The position numbers were made by a program, and so were the translations under genes. A stretch of 64,000 nucleotides of DNA from Spirochaeta isovalerica (GTDB lineage: Bacteria > Spirochaetota > Spirochaetia > DSM-2461): assembly GCF_014207565.1 (NCBI RefSeq), contig NZ_JACHGJ010000007.1, positions 186,001 through 250,000 on the forward strand, read 5' to 3'. The first letter of the stretch is position 1. Every line of letters starts with the position of its first letter. Positions 8,934 to 18,024 of this stretch are shown in pieces. The notes under the pieces were generated by a model, which was not told the DNA's origin, did no database searches, and saw nothing but the letters and a program-made list of their open reading frames with translations.

Positions 8934-9767
8934 TCAGGTGGATTTTTCCCCAATCTTCAGTAATTCCCAACGGCTTTTGATTTCCAGCTTCCGGAAAATG
9001 TTATTGATATGCTTTTTTACAGTCGATTCGGCGATAAAATACTTTTCAGCTATATCCCTGTTCGTTTCGCCCTTCAGAATTGCTGATACGATTTCGTTTT
9101 CCCTTTTTGTAAGCGAATCCCTGTTAAATGCGATCCGGCTTTTCTCTATATGGCTGTTTCTGATTAATGAGATGAGAAAAACGGCAGCGAATGCCGTCAG
9201 GCATAGGGGATAAAAATCCATAAAGAGAAAAAAATCCCAGTAAAACAATGATTCCAATAGATCAATAAAAACCGGAACAAATGTTGCCAGAGAGATAACG
9301 CACATATACCGCAGAAGAGGAATGTAACGATTGTTGATGTTGTCCCTGTTCCCGAGAGAGATAAATAAAACCAGAGGGACATAGAGAACTGCGGCCGTCA
9401 GCGTCATCGTTGAATAAAAGACAGTGCCTGTCACAGCGATAGGTAACACCACATAATCGAGAGTCTTTCTGAGCCTGGCGGGAAGAAAGGTATGGGCAAA
9501 GAAAATATATAAAAGCGTTCTGATCCGGCTCATATCCCGGGCAAGATAAAGCAAAGCCGTTCTTTTTCCGTCACCGGCAACAATTTGGGACCAATAGAGA
9601 TCCCCGAAGACAAGCAATAAATGAAGCGAACTGAAAAGAATAAAGAGAAGAAAACTGTAATTCTCTCTCCTTTTCATATCCCTCTTCAGCCAGGTTGCTA
9701 TGACAAGACAAAAACCGATCGATGAAAATCCGGTCAGTAGATAGTAGAGCATTCTAAGATGAATCAT
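8934..9767 (-). CDS. Membrane-anchored LuxR-type transcription regulator
   Basis: 277 residues. About seven hydrophobic helices fill residues 1-205, with no periplasmic domain of note. The C-terminal 60 residues form a LuxR helix-turn-helix (LTKRENEIVSAILKGETNRD, IAEKYFIAESTVKKHINNIF). Membrane LuxR proteins of this layout act as one-component regulators that bind DNA from the membrane. No clear ribosome site; the ATG at 9767 or 9752 could be used. Its start lies only 28 bp from the Pho box of pstC, so phosphate control could affect both directions. Confidence 0.75.
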   Translation of the reverse strand: MIHLRMLYYLLTGFSSIGFCLVIATWLKRDMKRRENYSFLLFILFSSLHLLLVFGDLYWSQIVAGDGKRTALLYLARDMSRIRTLLYIFFAHTFLPARLRKTLDYVVLPIAVTGTVFYSTMTLTAAVLYVPLVLFISLGNRDNINNRYIPLLRYMCVISLATFVPVFIDLLESLFYWDFFLFMDFYPLCLTAFAAVFLISLIRNSHIEKSRIAFNRDSLTKRENEIVSAILKGETNRDIAEKYFIAESTVKKHINNIFRKLEIKSRWELLKIGEKST

Positions 9768-9794
9768 AAGTTTGATTATAAACCGCCTGACGAT

Positions 9795-9848
9795 TTAACA
9801 CAATTCTAACAATACATTAACCAATTACCAAAACTCAGCTGATATTTT
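9795..9848 (+). promoter_or_regulatory. Pho-box promoter of pstCAB-phoU
   Basis: TTAACA (9795-9800), CTAACA (9806-9811) and TTAACC (9817-9822) repeat at exactly 11 bp, the best of the three boxes. The -10 TATTTT lies at 9843-9848, again 20 bp after the third repeat. Between the divergent membrane LuxR gene and pstC. Confidence 0.8.
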
Positions 9849-9885
9849 CACAAGCGACAATCAAAGATCTGTTAAAGGATATCAA

Positions 9886-10797
9886 ATGGCAGAAATAGAC
9901 ATGAACTGGTACAAGCCCAGGCCCAAGTATCATGAGAAATTCATTCAGTGGTTTCTCCTGTTCTGTGCGGCGGTGAGTATCTTTATAACACTGGGGATTA
10001 TTTTAATCCTCGGAAAGGAATCACTTCTCTTTTTCAAGGAAGTCAGTATAGTCGAGTTTCTGACTTCGACAAAATGGCAGCCCATGATTGAAGAATTCGG
10101 CGTATGGCCACTTCTGAACTCCACACTGACCACAAGTTTTATCGCGATGGCTGTGGCGGCGCCCCTGGGACTTTTCGTCGCAATCTATCTGAGTGAATAC
10201 GCAACAGACAAAGTAAGGGGAACCCTGAAGCCGATACTGGAAATCCTCGCAGGGATTCCCACAGTCGTTTACGGGTATTTCGCCCTGACGTTTATGACGC
10301 CGTTGCTCAGACTGATTTTCGGCGCCGATACCGTGGATATCTACAATACGGCCTCTGCCGGTCTGGTTATGGGGATACTGATTCTCCCACTGGTCACTTC
10401 GATAACCGAAGACGCCTTGAAAGCCGTTCCCTACTCTCTCAGGGAAGCTTCCTTCGGACTAGGCGCGACAAAACTGGAAACGAGCCTGAGCGTCGTTGTT
10501 CCCGCCGCATTCAGCGGTATAGCCGCCGCTTTTATTCTCGGGCTGAGCCGCGCCGTCGGAGAGACGATGATCGTAGCCCTGGCTGCCGGAGCGGGGCCGA
10601 ACTTCACATTTAATCCCTTTGAAGCGGCGGAAACCCTTACGGGCTACATAGTCAGGATCTCCGGAGGGGACATCAGCTACAACACGGTTGACTACAACAG
10701 CATATTCGCCCTGGGCCTCCTTCTGTTTCTCATTACGCTGACCCTGAACATAATCAGCCGCAGACTGGTCCGCAAATATCAGGAGGTTTACGATTAA
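9886..10797 (+). CDS. pstC: Phosphate ABC transporter permease PstC
   Basis: 303-residue permease with six predicted membrane helices. Family landmarks: KWQPMIEEFGVWPLLNSTL (the FGxWP region near residue 65), EILAGIPTVVYGYFALTF, and LSRAVGETMIVALAAG in the EAA region. It forms the phosphate channel with PstA. Its last base is the first base of pstA, so the two are translated in a coupled way. Confidence 0.92.
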   Translation: MAEIDMNWYKPRPKYHEKFIQWFLLFCAAVSIFITLGIILILGKESLLFFKEVSIVEFLTSTKWQPMIEEFGVWPLLNSTLTTSFIAMAVAAPLGLFVAIYLSEYATDKVRGTLKPILEILAGIPTVVYGYFALTFMTPLLRLIFGADTVDIYNTASAGLVMGILILPLVTSITEDALKAVPYSLREASFGLGATKLETSLSVVVPAAFSGIAAAFILGLSRAVGETMIVALAAGAGPNFTFNPFEAAETLTGYIVRISGGDISYNTVDYNSIFALGLLLFLITLTLNIISRRLVRKYQEVYD

Positions 10798-12026
10798 TGA
10801 CCGATTTTACCGACAACGTGAAACGCCGCATGAAGATAAGCAGCGGCTGGAATATGGTTTTCACAATTTCAACTGTCATCGGCATCATTATGCTGATTCT
10901 GCTGCTGCTCAATATCATCAATGGCGCTTTCGGCTATGTGGTTATTGAAAACACCATAGAACCGACAGAACTTGTCAGTTCGGGAAATCTGGACGAACTT
11001 CAGAAAGAAGATCTGATCGGGATTCTGGAAGCGAACCTCTCGAAAGGGCTGATACGCCGCTTCGAGAATGAAAAAGCCCTTGCCGACCGGTCGAAAACAG
11101 AGATCATGTCTCTTGTTTTTGAAAGAATCATTGAGCCGAGAGTCATAGAAAGCTGGACTCTGTCGGAATCCATCCTCGGGAAGAAAGCCATTTTTACCCA
11201 TTGCAAAGAAGAATACCCCAGAGGCCACATTCAGTTCCGTTCCTGGCTGAACGGGAATTTTCTGACAAAACAGCAGTCGAGCACTCCCGAGTTCGCCGGA
11301 ATCAGAACAGCCATTATCGGCAGTTTTATGATCATAATCATAACGGTTCTCTTTGCCTTCCCTGTCGGGGTGAGCGCAGCCATTTATCTGGAAGAATACG
11401 CAACGGATAACAGATTCACCCGGTTTATTCAGGTGAACATCTATAACCTCTCCGGCGTCCCCTCCATCATTTACGGTCTGCTGGGATTGACGGTTTTCGT
11501 TCGCTGGATGGGACCTTTGACCAGCGGCATTATTTTCGGTCTGAACGATCCTTCGACTTCCAACGGAAGAACCATTCTATCGGCCGGACTGACGCTCGGA
11601 CTTCTCATCCTGCCGATTATCATCATCAATGCTCAGGAAGCCATCAGGGCCGTCCCCCAGTCTCTCCGCCAGGCGGGATACGGAGTCGGCGCTACAAAAT
11701 GGCAGATAATATGGTCCCATGTTCTGCCGAATTCAATGGACAGGATCCTGACCGGAACCATTCTGGCCGTTTCGAGAGCCATCGGGGAAACAGCCCCGAT
11801 CGTTGTAATCGGTGCCTCGACTTTCCTATCGGTCGATCCCTCCAATATTTTCTCGAAGTTTACAACCCTGCCCATACAGATATATCAGTGGACTGCGAGG
11901 CCGCAGCCCGAATTCAGACATGTCGCAGCCGCCGCGATTCTGGTACTGCTGGCCATGCTGCTGACGATGAACGGATTTGCGATTTTCACCAGAAACAGAC
12001 TAAACAGGAAAAGGAGTGCCAACTGA
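10797..12026 (+). CDS. pstA: Phosphate ABC transporter permease PstA, long form
   Basis: 409 residues, longer than the roughly 280-300 of classical PstA. After the first membrane helix (about 20-42) there is an extra soluble stretch of about 120 residues (45-165, with [16 protein letters not shown]) before the normal permease core ([41 protein letters not shown]). Topology would put the insert outside the cytoplasm, where it could touch PstS; this is inference, though long PstA forms occur in other phyla. It overlaps pstB by 1 bp. Confidence 0.88.
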   Translation: MTDFTDNVKRRMKISSGWNMVFTISTVIGIIMLILLLLNIINGAFGYVVIENTIEPTELVSSGNLDELQKEDLIGILEANLSKGLIRRFENEKALADRSKTEIMSLVFERIIEPRVIESWTLSESILGKKAIFTHCKEEYPRGHIQFRSWLNGNFLTKQQSSTPEFAGIRTAIIGSFMIIIITVLFAFPVGVSAAIYLEEYATDNRFTRFIQVNIYNLSGVPSIIYGLLGLTVFVRWMGPLTSGIIFGLNDPSTSNGRTILSAGLTLGLLILPIIIINAQEAIRAVPQSLRQAGYGVGATKWQIIWSHVLPNSMDRILTGTILAVSRAIGETAPIVVIGASTFLSVDPSNIFSKFTTLPIQIYQWTARPQPEFRHVAAAAILVLLAMLLTMNGFAIFTRNRLNRKRSAN

Positions 12027-12850
12027 TGAGCTCTCTAATGGAAGAAAACATGGAAATGAAAATTATGGAAAACAGTACTGCCGAAAAGGATTATGTAGTC
12101 TCGCTTAAGGACCTGAATGTATATTACGGCGATTTTCACGCAGTGGACAACGTCAACCTCAACCTCGAAAAAAACAAAGTTACAGCCCTGATCGGACCTT
12201 CGGGCTGCGGAAAGAGCACGGTTCTCCGCTCTATAAACAGAATGAATGAACTCCTGCCTGAAACAAAGGTTGAAGGCGAAATACTCTTCGACGGCATCAA
12301 TATCAACCAGGCTAAAGTGGATGCCGTAGCCGTACGGAGACGAATCGGTATGGTGTTCCAGAAGCCCAACCCCTTCCCCAAGAGCATCTATGAAAACATT
12401 GCCTGGGGGGCAAAAATCAACGGGTACAAAGGCGATATGGATGAGCTGGTGGAAAATTCCCTGAAAAAAGCCGCTCTCTGGAATGAAGTGAAAGACAAAC
12501 TGAAGCAAAGCGCCATGAGACTTTCGGGCGGACAGCAGCAGAGGCTATGTATAGCCAGAACCATCGCAGTAGAACCGGAAGTGATTCTGATGGATGAACC
12601 GGCCTCGGCTCTGGACCCCATTGCGACCGGACGGATCGAAGAATTGATCTTCGAATTGAAGGAAAACTTTACCATAGCCATTGTGACCCACAATATGCAT
12701 CAGGCGGGACGTATCAGCGATTACACGGCCTTTTTCCTGGTCAACAATGACAGGAAGGGGCATCTGGTCGAATACGGTGTTACAAACGACCTCTTCCTCA
12801 ATCCGAAAGACAAAAGAACCGAAGAATATATCAGCGGTAAGTTCGGCTGA
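12026..12850 (+). CDS. pstB: Phosphate ABC transporter ATPase PstB
   Basis: 274 residues. Walker [11 protein letters not shown]-loop [20 protein letters not shown] (a PstB-specific run), signature [16 protein letters not shown] and Walker [14 protein letters not shown]. The ATG at 12026 overlaps the pstA stop (TGATG) and has AAGGAG upstream; the frame is open further upstream, but that part shadows pstA. It energises phosphate uptake by PstCA. Confidence 0.93.
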   Translation: MSSLMEENMEMKIMENSTAEKDYVVSLKDLNVYYGDFHAVDNVNLNLEKNKVTALIGPSGCGKSTVLRSINRMNELLPETKVEGEILFDGININQAKVDAVAVRRRIGMVFQKPNPFPKSIYENIAWGAKINGYKGDMDELVENSLKKAALWNEVKDKLKQSAMRLSGGQQQRLCIARTIAVEPEVILMDEPASALDPIATGRIEELIFELKENFTIAIVTHNMHQAGRISDYTAFFLVNNDRKGHLVEYGVTNDLFLNPKDKRTEEYISGKFG

Positions 12851-12899
12851 TATCCAGAGAGATCTGCTGAGGAAAAAGAATAAGGAGCTGTATAAAAAC

Positions 12900-13556
12900 A
12901 TGGAAGTCAGAACCCATTTTCACAATGAATTGAATAGAGTATTCCGGGACGTTATCACCATGGGGGATATGGTCCGGGAATTATTGAATAAAGGTCTGGA
13001 CAGTCTGCTCAACGCCAATGAGATTCTGGCCAGCGAAGTCATAGAAGAAGACCAGAAAATCGACGAAATGCAGATGAAGATCGAGGATGAATGCACCCTG
13101 ATCATCGCCAAGGAGACGCCGGTCGCTACGGAACTGAGGGAAGTCCTGACGGTGATAAAAATCGCCAATGAGCTGGAACGGCTGGGAGACCATGCCAAGC
13201 ACATGGCCAAAAGAGCCGGAAAGGTCAGCACGGAAGGATTGAAAATCGCCGGGCCTACTCTTCAGGAAATGAACGATTTCGGCTGTCAGATGGTCAAGGA
13301 AGCCCTTGAGTCTTTTCTCGAGCTGGACTCGGCCTGGGCAAAGGAAATTGCCGAAAGAGACAATTTTATCGATCAGAAGTATTATGCGCTCTACGACAAG
13401 CTGATAGACGTGATCAAAGAAAAACCCTACAAAGCGGAGAATCTGGTTCCCCTGCTCTTCCTCAATCGCTATCTCGAGCGGATCGGAGACAGAGTCACCA
13501 ATATCTGCGAGTGCATCGTCTACTCAAAGACGAACAAACACGTCGAATTAAACTAA
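12900..13556 (+). CDS. phoU: Phosphate signalling protein PhoU
   Basis: 218-residue all-helical protein of two PhoU repeats. The metal-binding E/DxxxD pattern is seen in IKIANELERLGDHAKHMAKR (first repeat) and FLNRYLERIGDRVTNICE (second repeat). PhoU couples PstB to the PhoR kinase and limits phosphate uptake. Start at 12900, with AAGGAG at 12883-12888. Last gene of the pstCAB-phoU operon. No phoB/phoR pair lies in the window. Confidence 0.92.
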   Translation: MEVRTHFHNELNRVFRDVITMGDMVRELLNKGLDSLLNANEILASEVIEEDQKIDEMQMKIEDECTLIIAKETPVATELREVLTVIKIANELERLGDHAKHMAKRAGKVSTEGLKIAGPTLQEMNDFGCQMVKEALESFLELDSAWAKEIAERDNFIDQKYYALYDKLIDVIKEKPYKAENLVPLLFLNRYLERIGDRVTNICECIVYSKTNKHVELN

Positions 13557-13562
13557 AAAATC

Positions 13563-13650
13563 ACCGCCCTGCCGTCGAGACTGGAAGCCTGATGTTGAGT
13601 TTCAAATCCGGTTTTCAGGATATCCTTTTTCAGATTCGCAGGGCGGTTTT
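13563..13650 (+). terminator. Wide-loop hairpin terminator after phoU
   Basis: ACCGCCCTGC (13563-13572) pairs perfectly with GCAGGGCGGT (13638-13647), followed by TTTT. The 65-nt loop is unusual for a simple terminator and contains further self-complementarity (CCTGA/TCAGG). Confidence 0.55.
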
Positions 13651-13664
13651 CAATTAATAATAAA

Positions 13665-13718
13665 CCAACAGGACGCTAACGGATTCCTAACCGGATAATC
13701 ATAGGATAAGCCTATATA
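13665..13718 (+). promoter_or_regulatory. Pho-box promoter of a chemoreceptor gene
   Basis: CCAACA (13665-13670), CTAACG (13676-13681) and CTAACC (13687-13692) again repeat at 11 bp, with -10 TATATA at 13713-13718, 20 bp after the third repeat. Same geometry as the boxes before pstS and pstC, which puts the following chemoreceptor gene in the phosphate regulon. Confidence 0.7.
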
Positions 13719-13753
13719 AAAAAGTAGCAACTTGAATCGGAAAGGATTATCTC

Positions 13754-15571
13754 ATGGCTTTACGTCTCAGAACGAAACTGCTTCTCGGACCGACCATTCT
13801 GGCAGGCGCGATACTGCTTCTGGGATTGGTAGGCACCAGCACTACGCGAAAACAGGCGGAACAGTTCACCTCCTATGGAGAAATTGTCCCCTATATTGTC
13901 GAACTGGAAAACCTCAGGTACAGCCAGCAGAAGCTGATCAGCGGTCTCAACCAGCTTCTCAATCCCTTCAACGAACAGAAAGACTACGATATCATATTCA
14001 AAGACCTGGCAGGTGCCGAAAAGCTTTATACCTGGTCGCTCAGAAGTATTAAAGATTATCCCAAATCGGAAGAAGAGGAATCGCTTTATCAGGCCTTTCT
14101 TAAGAGCAATGAAGACTTTTATGTCATTATAAACAGGGTCATTCCCAATGCCAAAGGGCGGCTGAAAGCCGGACTGCCCAGGGAAATTGTCATCAATCAG
14201 ATCAGTTTTCAGATCAGGGATGAAGGAACGGGAGATGTCTACAGAGAGACGGAAAAGAGGCTGTCCGAACTGCTTGATTTTTCGATCAACCACTATACGG
14301 TCGATGTCCTGCATGAACATATCGACAGATCCATAGCGATAGGCTACCGCTTTCTCATATATGCGGCAGCCGTTTTTGTCTCAGGCCTGATATTCGCCTG
14401 GATCTATTCCCTGAGGCTGAGCCGTCCCATCGGCAAAACCATCTCAGGCCTCCAGCCTCTTTCGACAGGAGACCTGACTAGAGAGATCGCCGTCGTCAGA
14501 AAGGACGAGCTGGGCGACATCAACAGGGGAATCAACACCCTTATTGTCAATCTCAGAAATCTGCTCAACGATCTCTGGTCAAAAATGAACCGCCTGAGCT
14601 CTATTGATGAAACGGTGGACCGGATCGCCAAAAGCACCGGCGCCGCCCTGACACAGATCAACGGGAATATAACATCGACGGAAGAGAGAATGAATGCCCA
14701 GCTGTCCCATGTGGAAGAAACGGAGCGCGTCATCGGGATTATGCAGGAAGGGGTTTCGAAACTGAAAGAGGACATCTTCAGCCAGACCGGCTCTGTGGAG
14801 GAAAGCGCATCGGCCATCGAACAGATGATGGTTTCATCGGCTTCCATCCGGAAAATGACCTTCAGCGCCGAAGAGGAAGTCAGCCATCTGGTCAGCGATA
14901 CAAACAGCGGGAAAGAAAAAATAGACTCGGTTATCGGCACGGCAATAAAGATGGCGGAAAATTCCGGTTATCTTATGGAAGCGAACAAAGTCATCAACAA
15001 TATCGCCTCACAGACAAATCTGCTTGCCATGAATGCCGCTATCGAAGCCGCCCATGCAGGTAGCTCCGGACGGGGATTCGCCGTGGTTGCCGATGAAATC
15101 AGAAAGCTGGCCGAGCAGTCTTCCTCCCAGTCCAGGGAGATGGCGGCCCGGCTTAAGGAAATAAAATCCTTTATAGACGAGGTAACCGATTCCAGCAGCC
15201 ACGCGGGCACTGTATTCTCGGAAATCCACGATTCGGTAGGTCGAGTCAGCACGATCGTCGAGCATATATCCAACGCCATGAAAGAGCAGGAAAGCGGATC
15301 AGCCCAGATCAGCCGGTCCATGGTTCACCTGAGAGAAATCAGCAATTCGGTTAATATTAGCCGGGAAAACCTGGAACTGGGTAACGCGACCGTTTCGGAA
15401 ACATTTATGGAATTGAAAGATATCAGCATGAAAGTAAAGGAAGCGCTGACTGAAGTTTACGAGGGCAACAGGGAGATAGGAGAAAATTTCTCACAGATGC
15501 GGGAAACCCTCAGGATCAGCCGGTCCGAATTGAACCAGCTGATAGAGGGAAGCCACTGGTTTAAGGTGTAG
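13754..15571 (+). CDS. Methyl-accepting chemotaxis protein, Pho-linked
   Basis: 605 residues. Membrane helix near 10-30, a helical periplasmic sensor domain of about 165 residues (four-helix-bundle style), second membrane helix near 200-220, HAMP ([20 protein letters not shown]), then the signalling coiled coil with hairpin tip [20 protein letters not shown]. It should feed CheA/CheW; the ligand is unknown. AAAGGA precedes the ATG. It follows phoU but has its own Pho-box promoter. Its 3' end overlaps the convergent MFS gene by 11 bp. Confidence 0.92.
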   Translation: MALRLRTKLLLGPTILAGAILLLGLVGTSTTRKQAEQFTSYGEIVPYIVELENLRYSQQKLISGLNQLLNPFNEQKDYDIIFKDLAGAEKLYTWSLRSIKDYPKSEEEESLYQAFLKSNEDFYVIINRVIPNAKGRLKAGLPREIVINQISFQIRDEGTGDVYRETEKRLSELLDFSINHYTVDVLHEHIDRSIAIGYRFLIYAAAVFVSGLIFAWIYSLRLSRPIGKTISGLQPLSTGDLTREIAVVRKDELGDINRGINTLIVNLRNLLNDLWSKMNRLSSIDETVDRIAKSTGAALTQINGNITSTEERMNAQLSHVEETERVIGIMQEGVSKLKEDIFSQTGSVEESASAIEQMMVSSASIRKMTFSAEEEVSHLVSDTNSGKEKIDSVIGTAIKMAENSGYLMEANKVINNIASQTNLLAMNAAIEAAHAGSSGRGFAVVADEIRKLAEQSSSQSREMAARLKEIKSFIDEVTDSSSHAGTVFSEIHDSVGRVSTIVEHISNAMKEQESGSAQISRSMVHLREISNSVNISRENLELGNATVSETFMELKDISMKVKEALTEVYEGNREIGENFSQMRETLRISRSELNQLIEGSHWFKV

Positions 15572-16904
15572 TTCTCTCAGCTTTGACCAGTACGGGAAAA
15601 CTCGTCAGAGCGATGAGTAAGGCGAAGCCCATACCGAACCACCCGGTGTAACGGTAATGCCCCCAGAGGCTCTCCATAAAACTGAAAATCCAGGGACCCA
15701 GAGCGCTTCCGGCCACCATAAAGCTCATGGCCATGCCAGATATGGCTCCCAGATGCTCCCTTCCGTATAGCTTCGGCCAGGTGACCGATGTGATGACGCC
15801 GAACAAACCGTTGGCCACCCCCATACCGGCGAGAAGAAGAAAGAACGACAGACCGTTCCAGGGAAGAGAAATGGCCAGCCCGGCGAAAAAGGTGGAAATT
15901 GTGAAGATGTAAAAGATATATTTCATCTTAATCAGGTCACTGGCCCAGCTTCCTCCGAAACGGGCGAATACGGAAATGACGGAGATAGGCAGAAATATGG
16001 CCACGGCTTCAGCCGTATTCATTCCCAGCGAACCGAAGATGGATGTGACATGAAAGGTGAAAGCCGTATTGTAAAGTGCCCAGAAAAAGAGAATGGCCAT
16101 ATAAAACCAGAGCTGCGGATCCTTTCTGGCTTCTTCTAGTGTGTAATTCCTTACAGGAGAGCTTTCTCTTCCGGCTATTCCTGTTCTGAGTCTCACCCCT
16201 TCTTCCATTTCCACGGAACAGTCTTCGGGGCTGTCACGGAAAATGAAAAGGATAAAGGGAACGATGGCCGCAACAAGAACCACCCCCAGAACAAGCCAGG
16301 ACCGTTGCCAGGAGGACAAATCGATAAGAGCCTGGAGAACCCGCGGCGCATAGGAAAATCCAAAAGACGTGACGATGCCCATCAGGGCGGCGGCGAATCC
16401 TCTATGTGTTTCAAACCAGCGCATGACCATCCCCCGGGAGACGAGAGTCAGAACCCCCTGACCGAAAAAACGGATACCGAGAAAACCGAAAATCATTAAG
16501 GCAAAAGCCGTACCCCTCTCAGGCAGTCCCGTCAGGGAGCTGATCGATTCAGTCAGCCACAGACTCCGGGAAAGAAGAATAAGAAACAGGCCGAGGAAAA
16601 AAGCCGAGCCGGCGGCTGCGACCCGGGCGCCGAATTTATCGTAAAAAATACCGGCTCTTGTCATAAGGAGCGAACTGGACAGCGTTCCTATCATGTATGC
16701 CGTGGAAATATCAATACGGCTCAGCCCCAGATTGGCAATCAGATGATCGGTATAAACGGAAACGCCCATGGTCTGGCCGGGTATGCTGAAAAGCACGCCG
16801 AGCGCTCCGGCGGCCAGTATAATCCATCCATAATAAAAGGGACTTTTCTTTACATCAAAGGGTATATGCCCGGGAATGAGATGATGCTTTGTTTGAGTTT
16901 TAAT
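15561..16904 (-). CDS. MFS transporter with probable AUU start codon
   Basis: Major-facilitator protein of 447 residues if read from ATT at 16904. No ATG, GTG or TTG exists in frame upstream of a GTG at 16796, yet the upstream 36 codons clearly encode the N-terminus and first membrane helix ([20 protein letters not shown]), matching the usual MFS opening. GGAG lies 6 nt before the ATT. Starting at the GTG would cut the first helix. Twelve membrane helices in two halves (loop near 215-250). Substrate unknown. Convergent with the chemoreceptor gene. Confidence 0.75.
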   Translation of the reverse strand: MKTQTKHHLIPGHIPFDVKKSPFYYGWIILAAGALGVLFSIPGQTMGVSVYTDHLIANLGLSRIDISTAYMIGTLSSSLLMTRAGIFYDKFGARVAAAGSAFFLGLFLILLSRSLWLTESISSLTGLPERGTAFALMIFGFLGIRFFGQGVLTLVSRGMVMRWFETHRGFAAALMGIVTSFGFSYAPRVLQALIDLSSWQRSWLVLGVVLVAAIVPFILFIFRDSPEDCSVEMEEGVRLRTGIAGRESSPVRNYTLEEARKDPQLWFYMAILFFWALYNTAFTFHVTSIFGSLGMNTAEAVAIFLPISVISVFARFGGSWASDLIKMKYIFYIFTISTFFAGLAISLPWNGLSFFLLLAGMGVANGLFGVITSVTWPKLYGREHLGAISGMAMSFMVAGSALGPWIFSFMESLWGHYRYTGWFGMGFALLIALTSFPVLVKAERTTP

Positions 16905-16998
16905 AGGAGTCTCCAGTTTTTGAAAGCCGCAATTACGGAAAAACGCGGCTCAGGTCTGTGAAGAATTAACATAATCGGGAGAAAAATACAAGGGAAGG

Positions 16999-18024
16999 CT
17001 ATTTGAGAAAGAACATGTTCATCGAGCCTTTCCCTTTGACCATGATCGGTTCCCTTTCCTCGAAATCAAAGCGGTCCTTAACCAGCTCGTATGTGGTTTC
17101 TGAAATATTAATCCGACCCGGTTCGGAATTCGATTCCATCCTTGACGCCGTATTCACCGAATCGCCGAAAACATCGTAGATATATTTTTTCGTGCCGACG
17201 ATCGCCCCCACGGCGTTTCCGCTGTGAATGCCGATCCGCACCCGCCACTGACGTCCCGTTTCCTGCCGGTAGGAATCTAGGTAGGAGATGATTTCCTGCG
17301 ACGCCTTAATAATATTTTCCCCGTGACGGGAATCGGCTTCGGGGATTCCGCAGACCGCCAGATAGGCATCGCCGATGGTTTTGATACGCTCGCAGTTATT
17401 TCTCTCCATAATATTGTCAAATTCCGTAAAGAGCTCGTTCAGCTGTTCGATCAGCTCCTCGGGCTCAACTTCCGCCGACATGCCGGTAAAGCCTACGAAA
17501 TCGGAAAAGAAAAAAGTGACATTGTCAAAGCGCTGCGGTTTGCTGACTCCCGTATCCTTCAATTCCCGGGCCACCGATTCGGGCAGAATATTTAGCAGGA
17601 GCTTCTCTGATTTCTCCCGCTCGATTTCCACATTGCGGAGGGCCTGGCGCAGACTGAGATGAGTACCGACCCTGGCGATCACTTCCTCTTTCTGAAAAGG
17701 TTTGGAAACGTAGTCCACAGCACCGGCTGTAAAACCCCTCACTTTATCTTCAATCTGGTTGAGGGCGGATATGAAGATGACGGGAATCGGAGCCGTATCG
17801 GGATCACTTTTCAGTCTGTCGATAGTCTCGTACCCATCCATACCGGGCATTTTGATATCGAGAAGAATCAGATCGGGCTGCGCTTTTTTCGCTATGGCTA
17901 TGGCTCTTTCGCCGCTTTTAGCCTGAAGGGGATAAAACCCCTCTTCGGTGAGCGTTTCGGTCAGAACCCGGAGGTTTTCCTCGATATCATCAACGATGAG
18001 GATGCGCGATTTCTCTTCAGCCAT
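16999..18024 (-). CDS. Response regulator adenylate cyclase (class III)
   Basis: 341 residues. Receiver domain (1-125) with acidic pocket VDD, phospho-Asp in LILLDIKMPGMDG and Lys in SKPF. A short helical linker leads to a class III cyclase domain (about 165-341): metal Asp in FFFSDFVGFTG, the second in FGDSVNTASRME with transition-state Asn and Arg. Lys in ERIKTIGDAYL and Asp in YDVFGD are the adenine-selecting pair, so the product should be cAMP. It overlaps the upstream hybrid kinase gene by 8 bp, so the two are probably a signalling pair. Confidence 0.88.
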   Translation of the reverse strand: MAEEKSRILIVDDIEENLRVLTETLTEEGFYPLQAKSGERAIAIAKKAQPDLILLDIKMPGMDGYETIDRLKSDPDTAPIPVIFISALNQIEDKVRGFTAGAVDYVSKPFQKEEVIARVGTHLSLRQALRNVEIEREKSEKLLLNILPESVARELKDTGVSKPQRFDNVTFFFSDFVGFTGMSAEVEPEELIEQLNELFTEFDNIMERNNCERIKTIGDAYLAVCGIPEADSRHGENIIKASQEIISYLDSYRQETGRQWRVRIGIHSGNAVGAIVGTKKYIYDVFGDSVNTASRMESNSEPGRINISETTYELVKDRFDFEEREPIMVKGKGSMNMFFLK

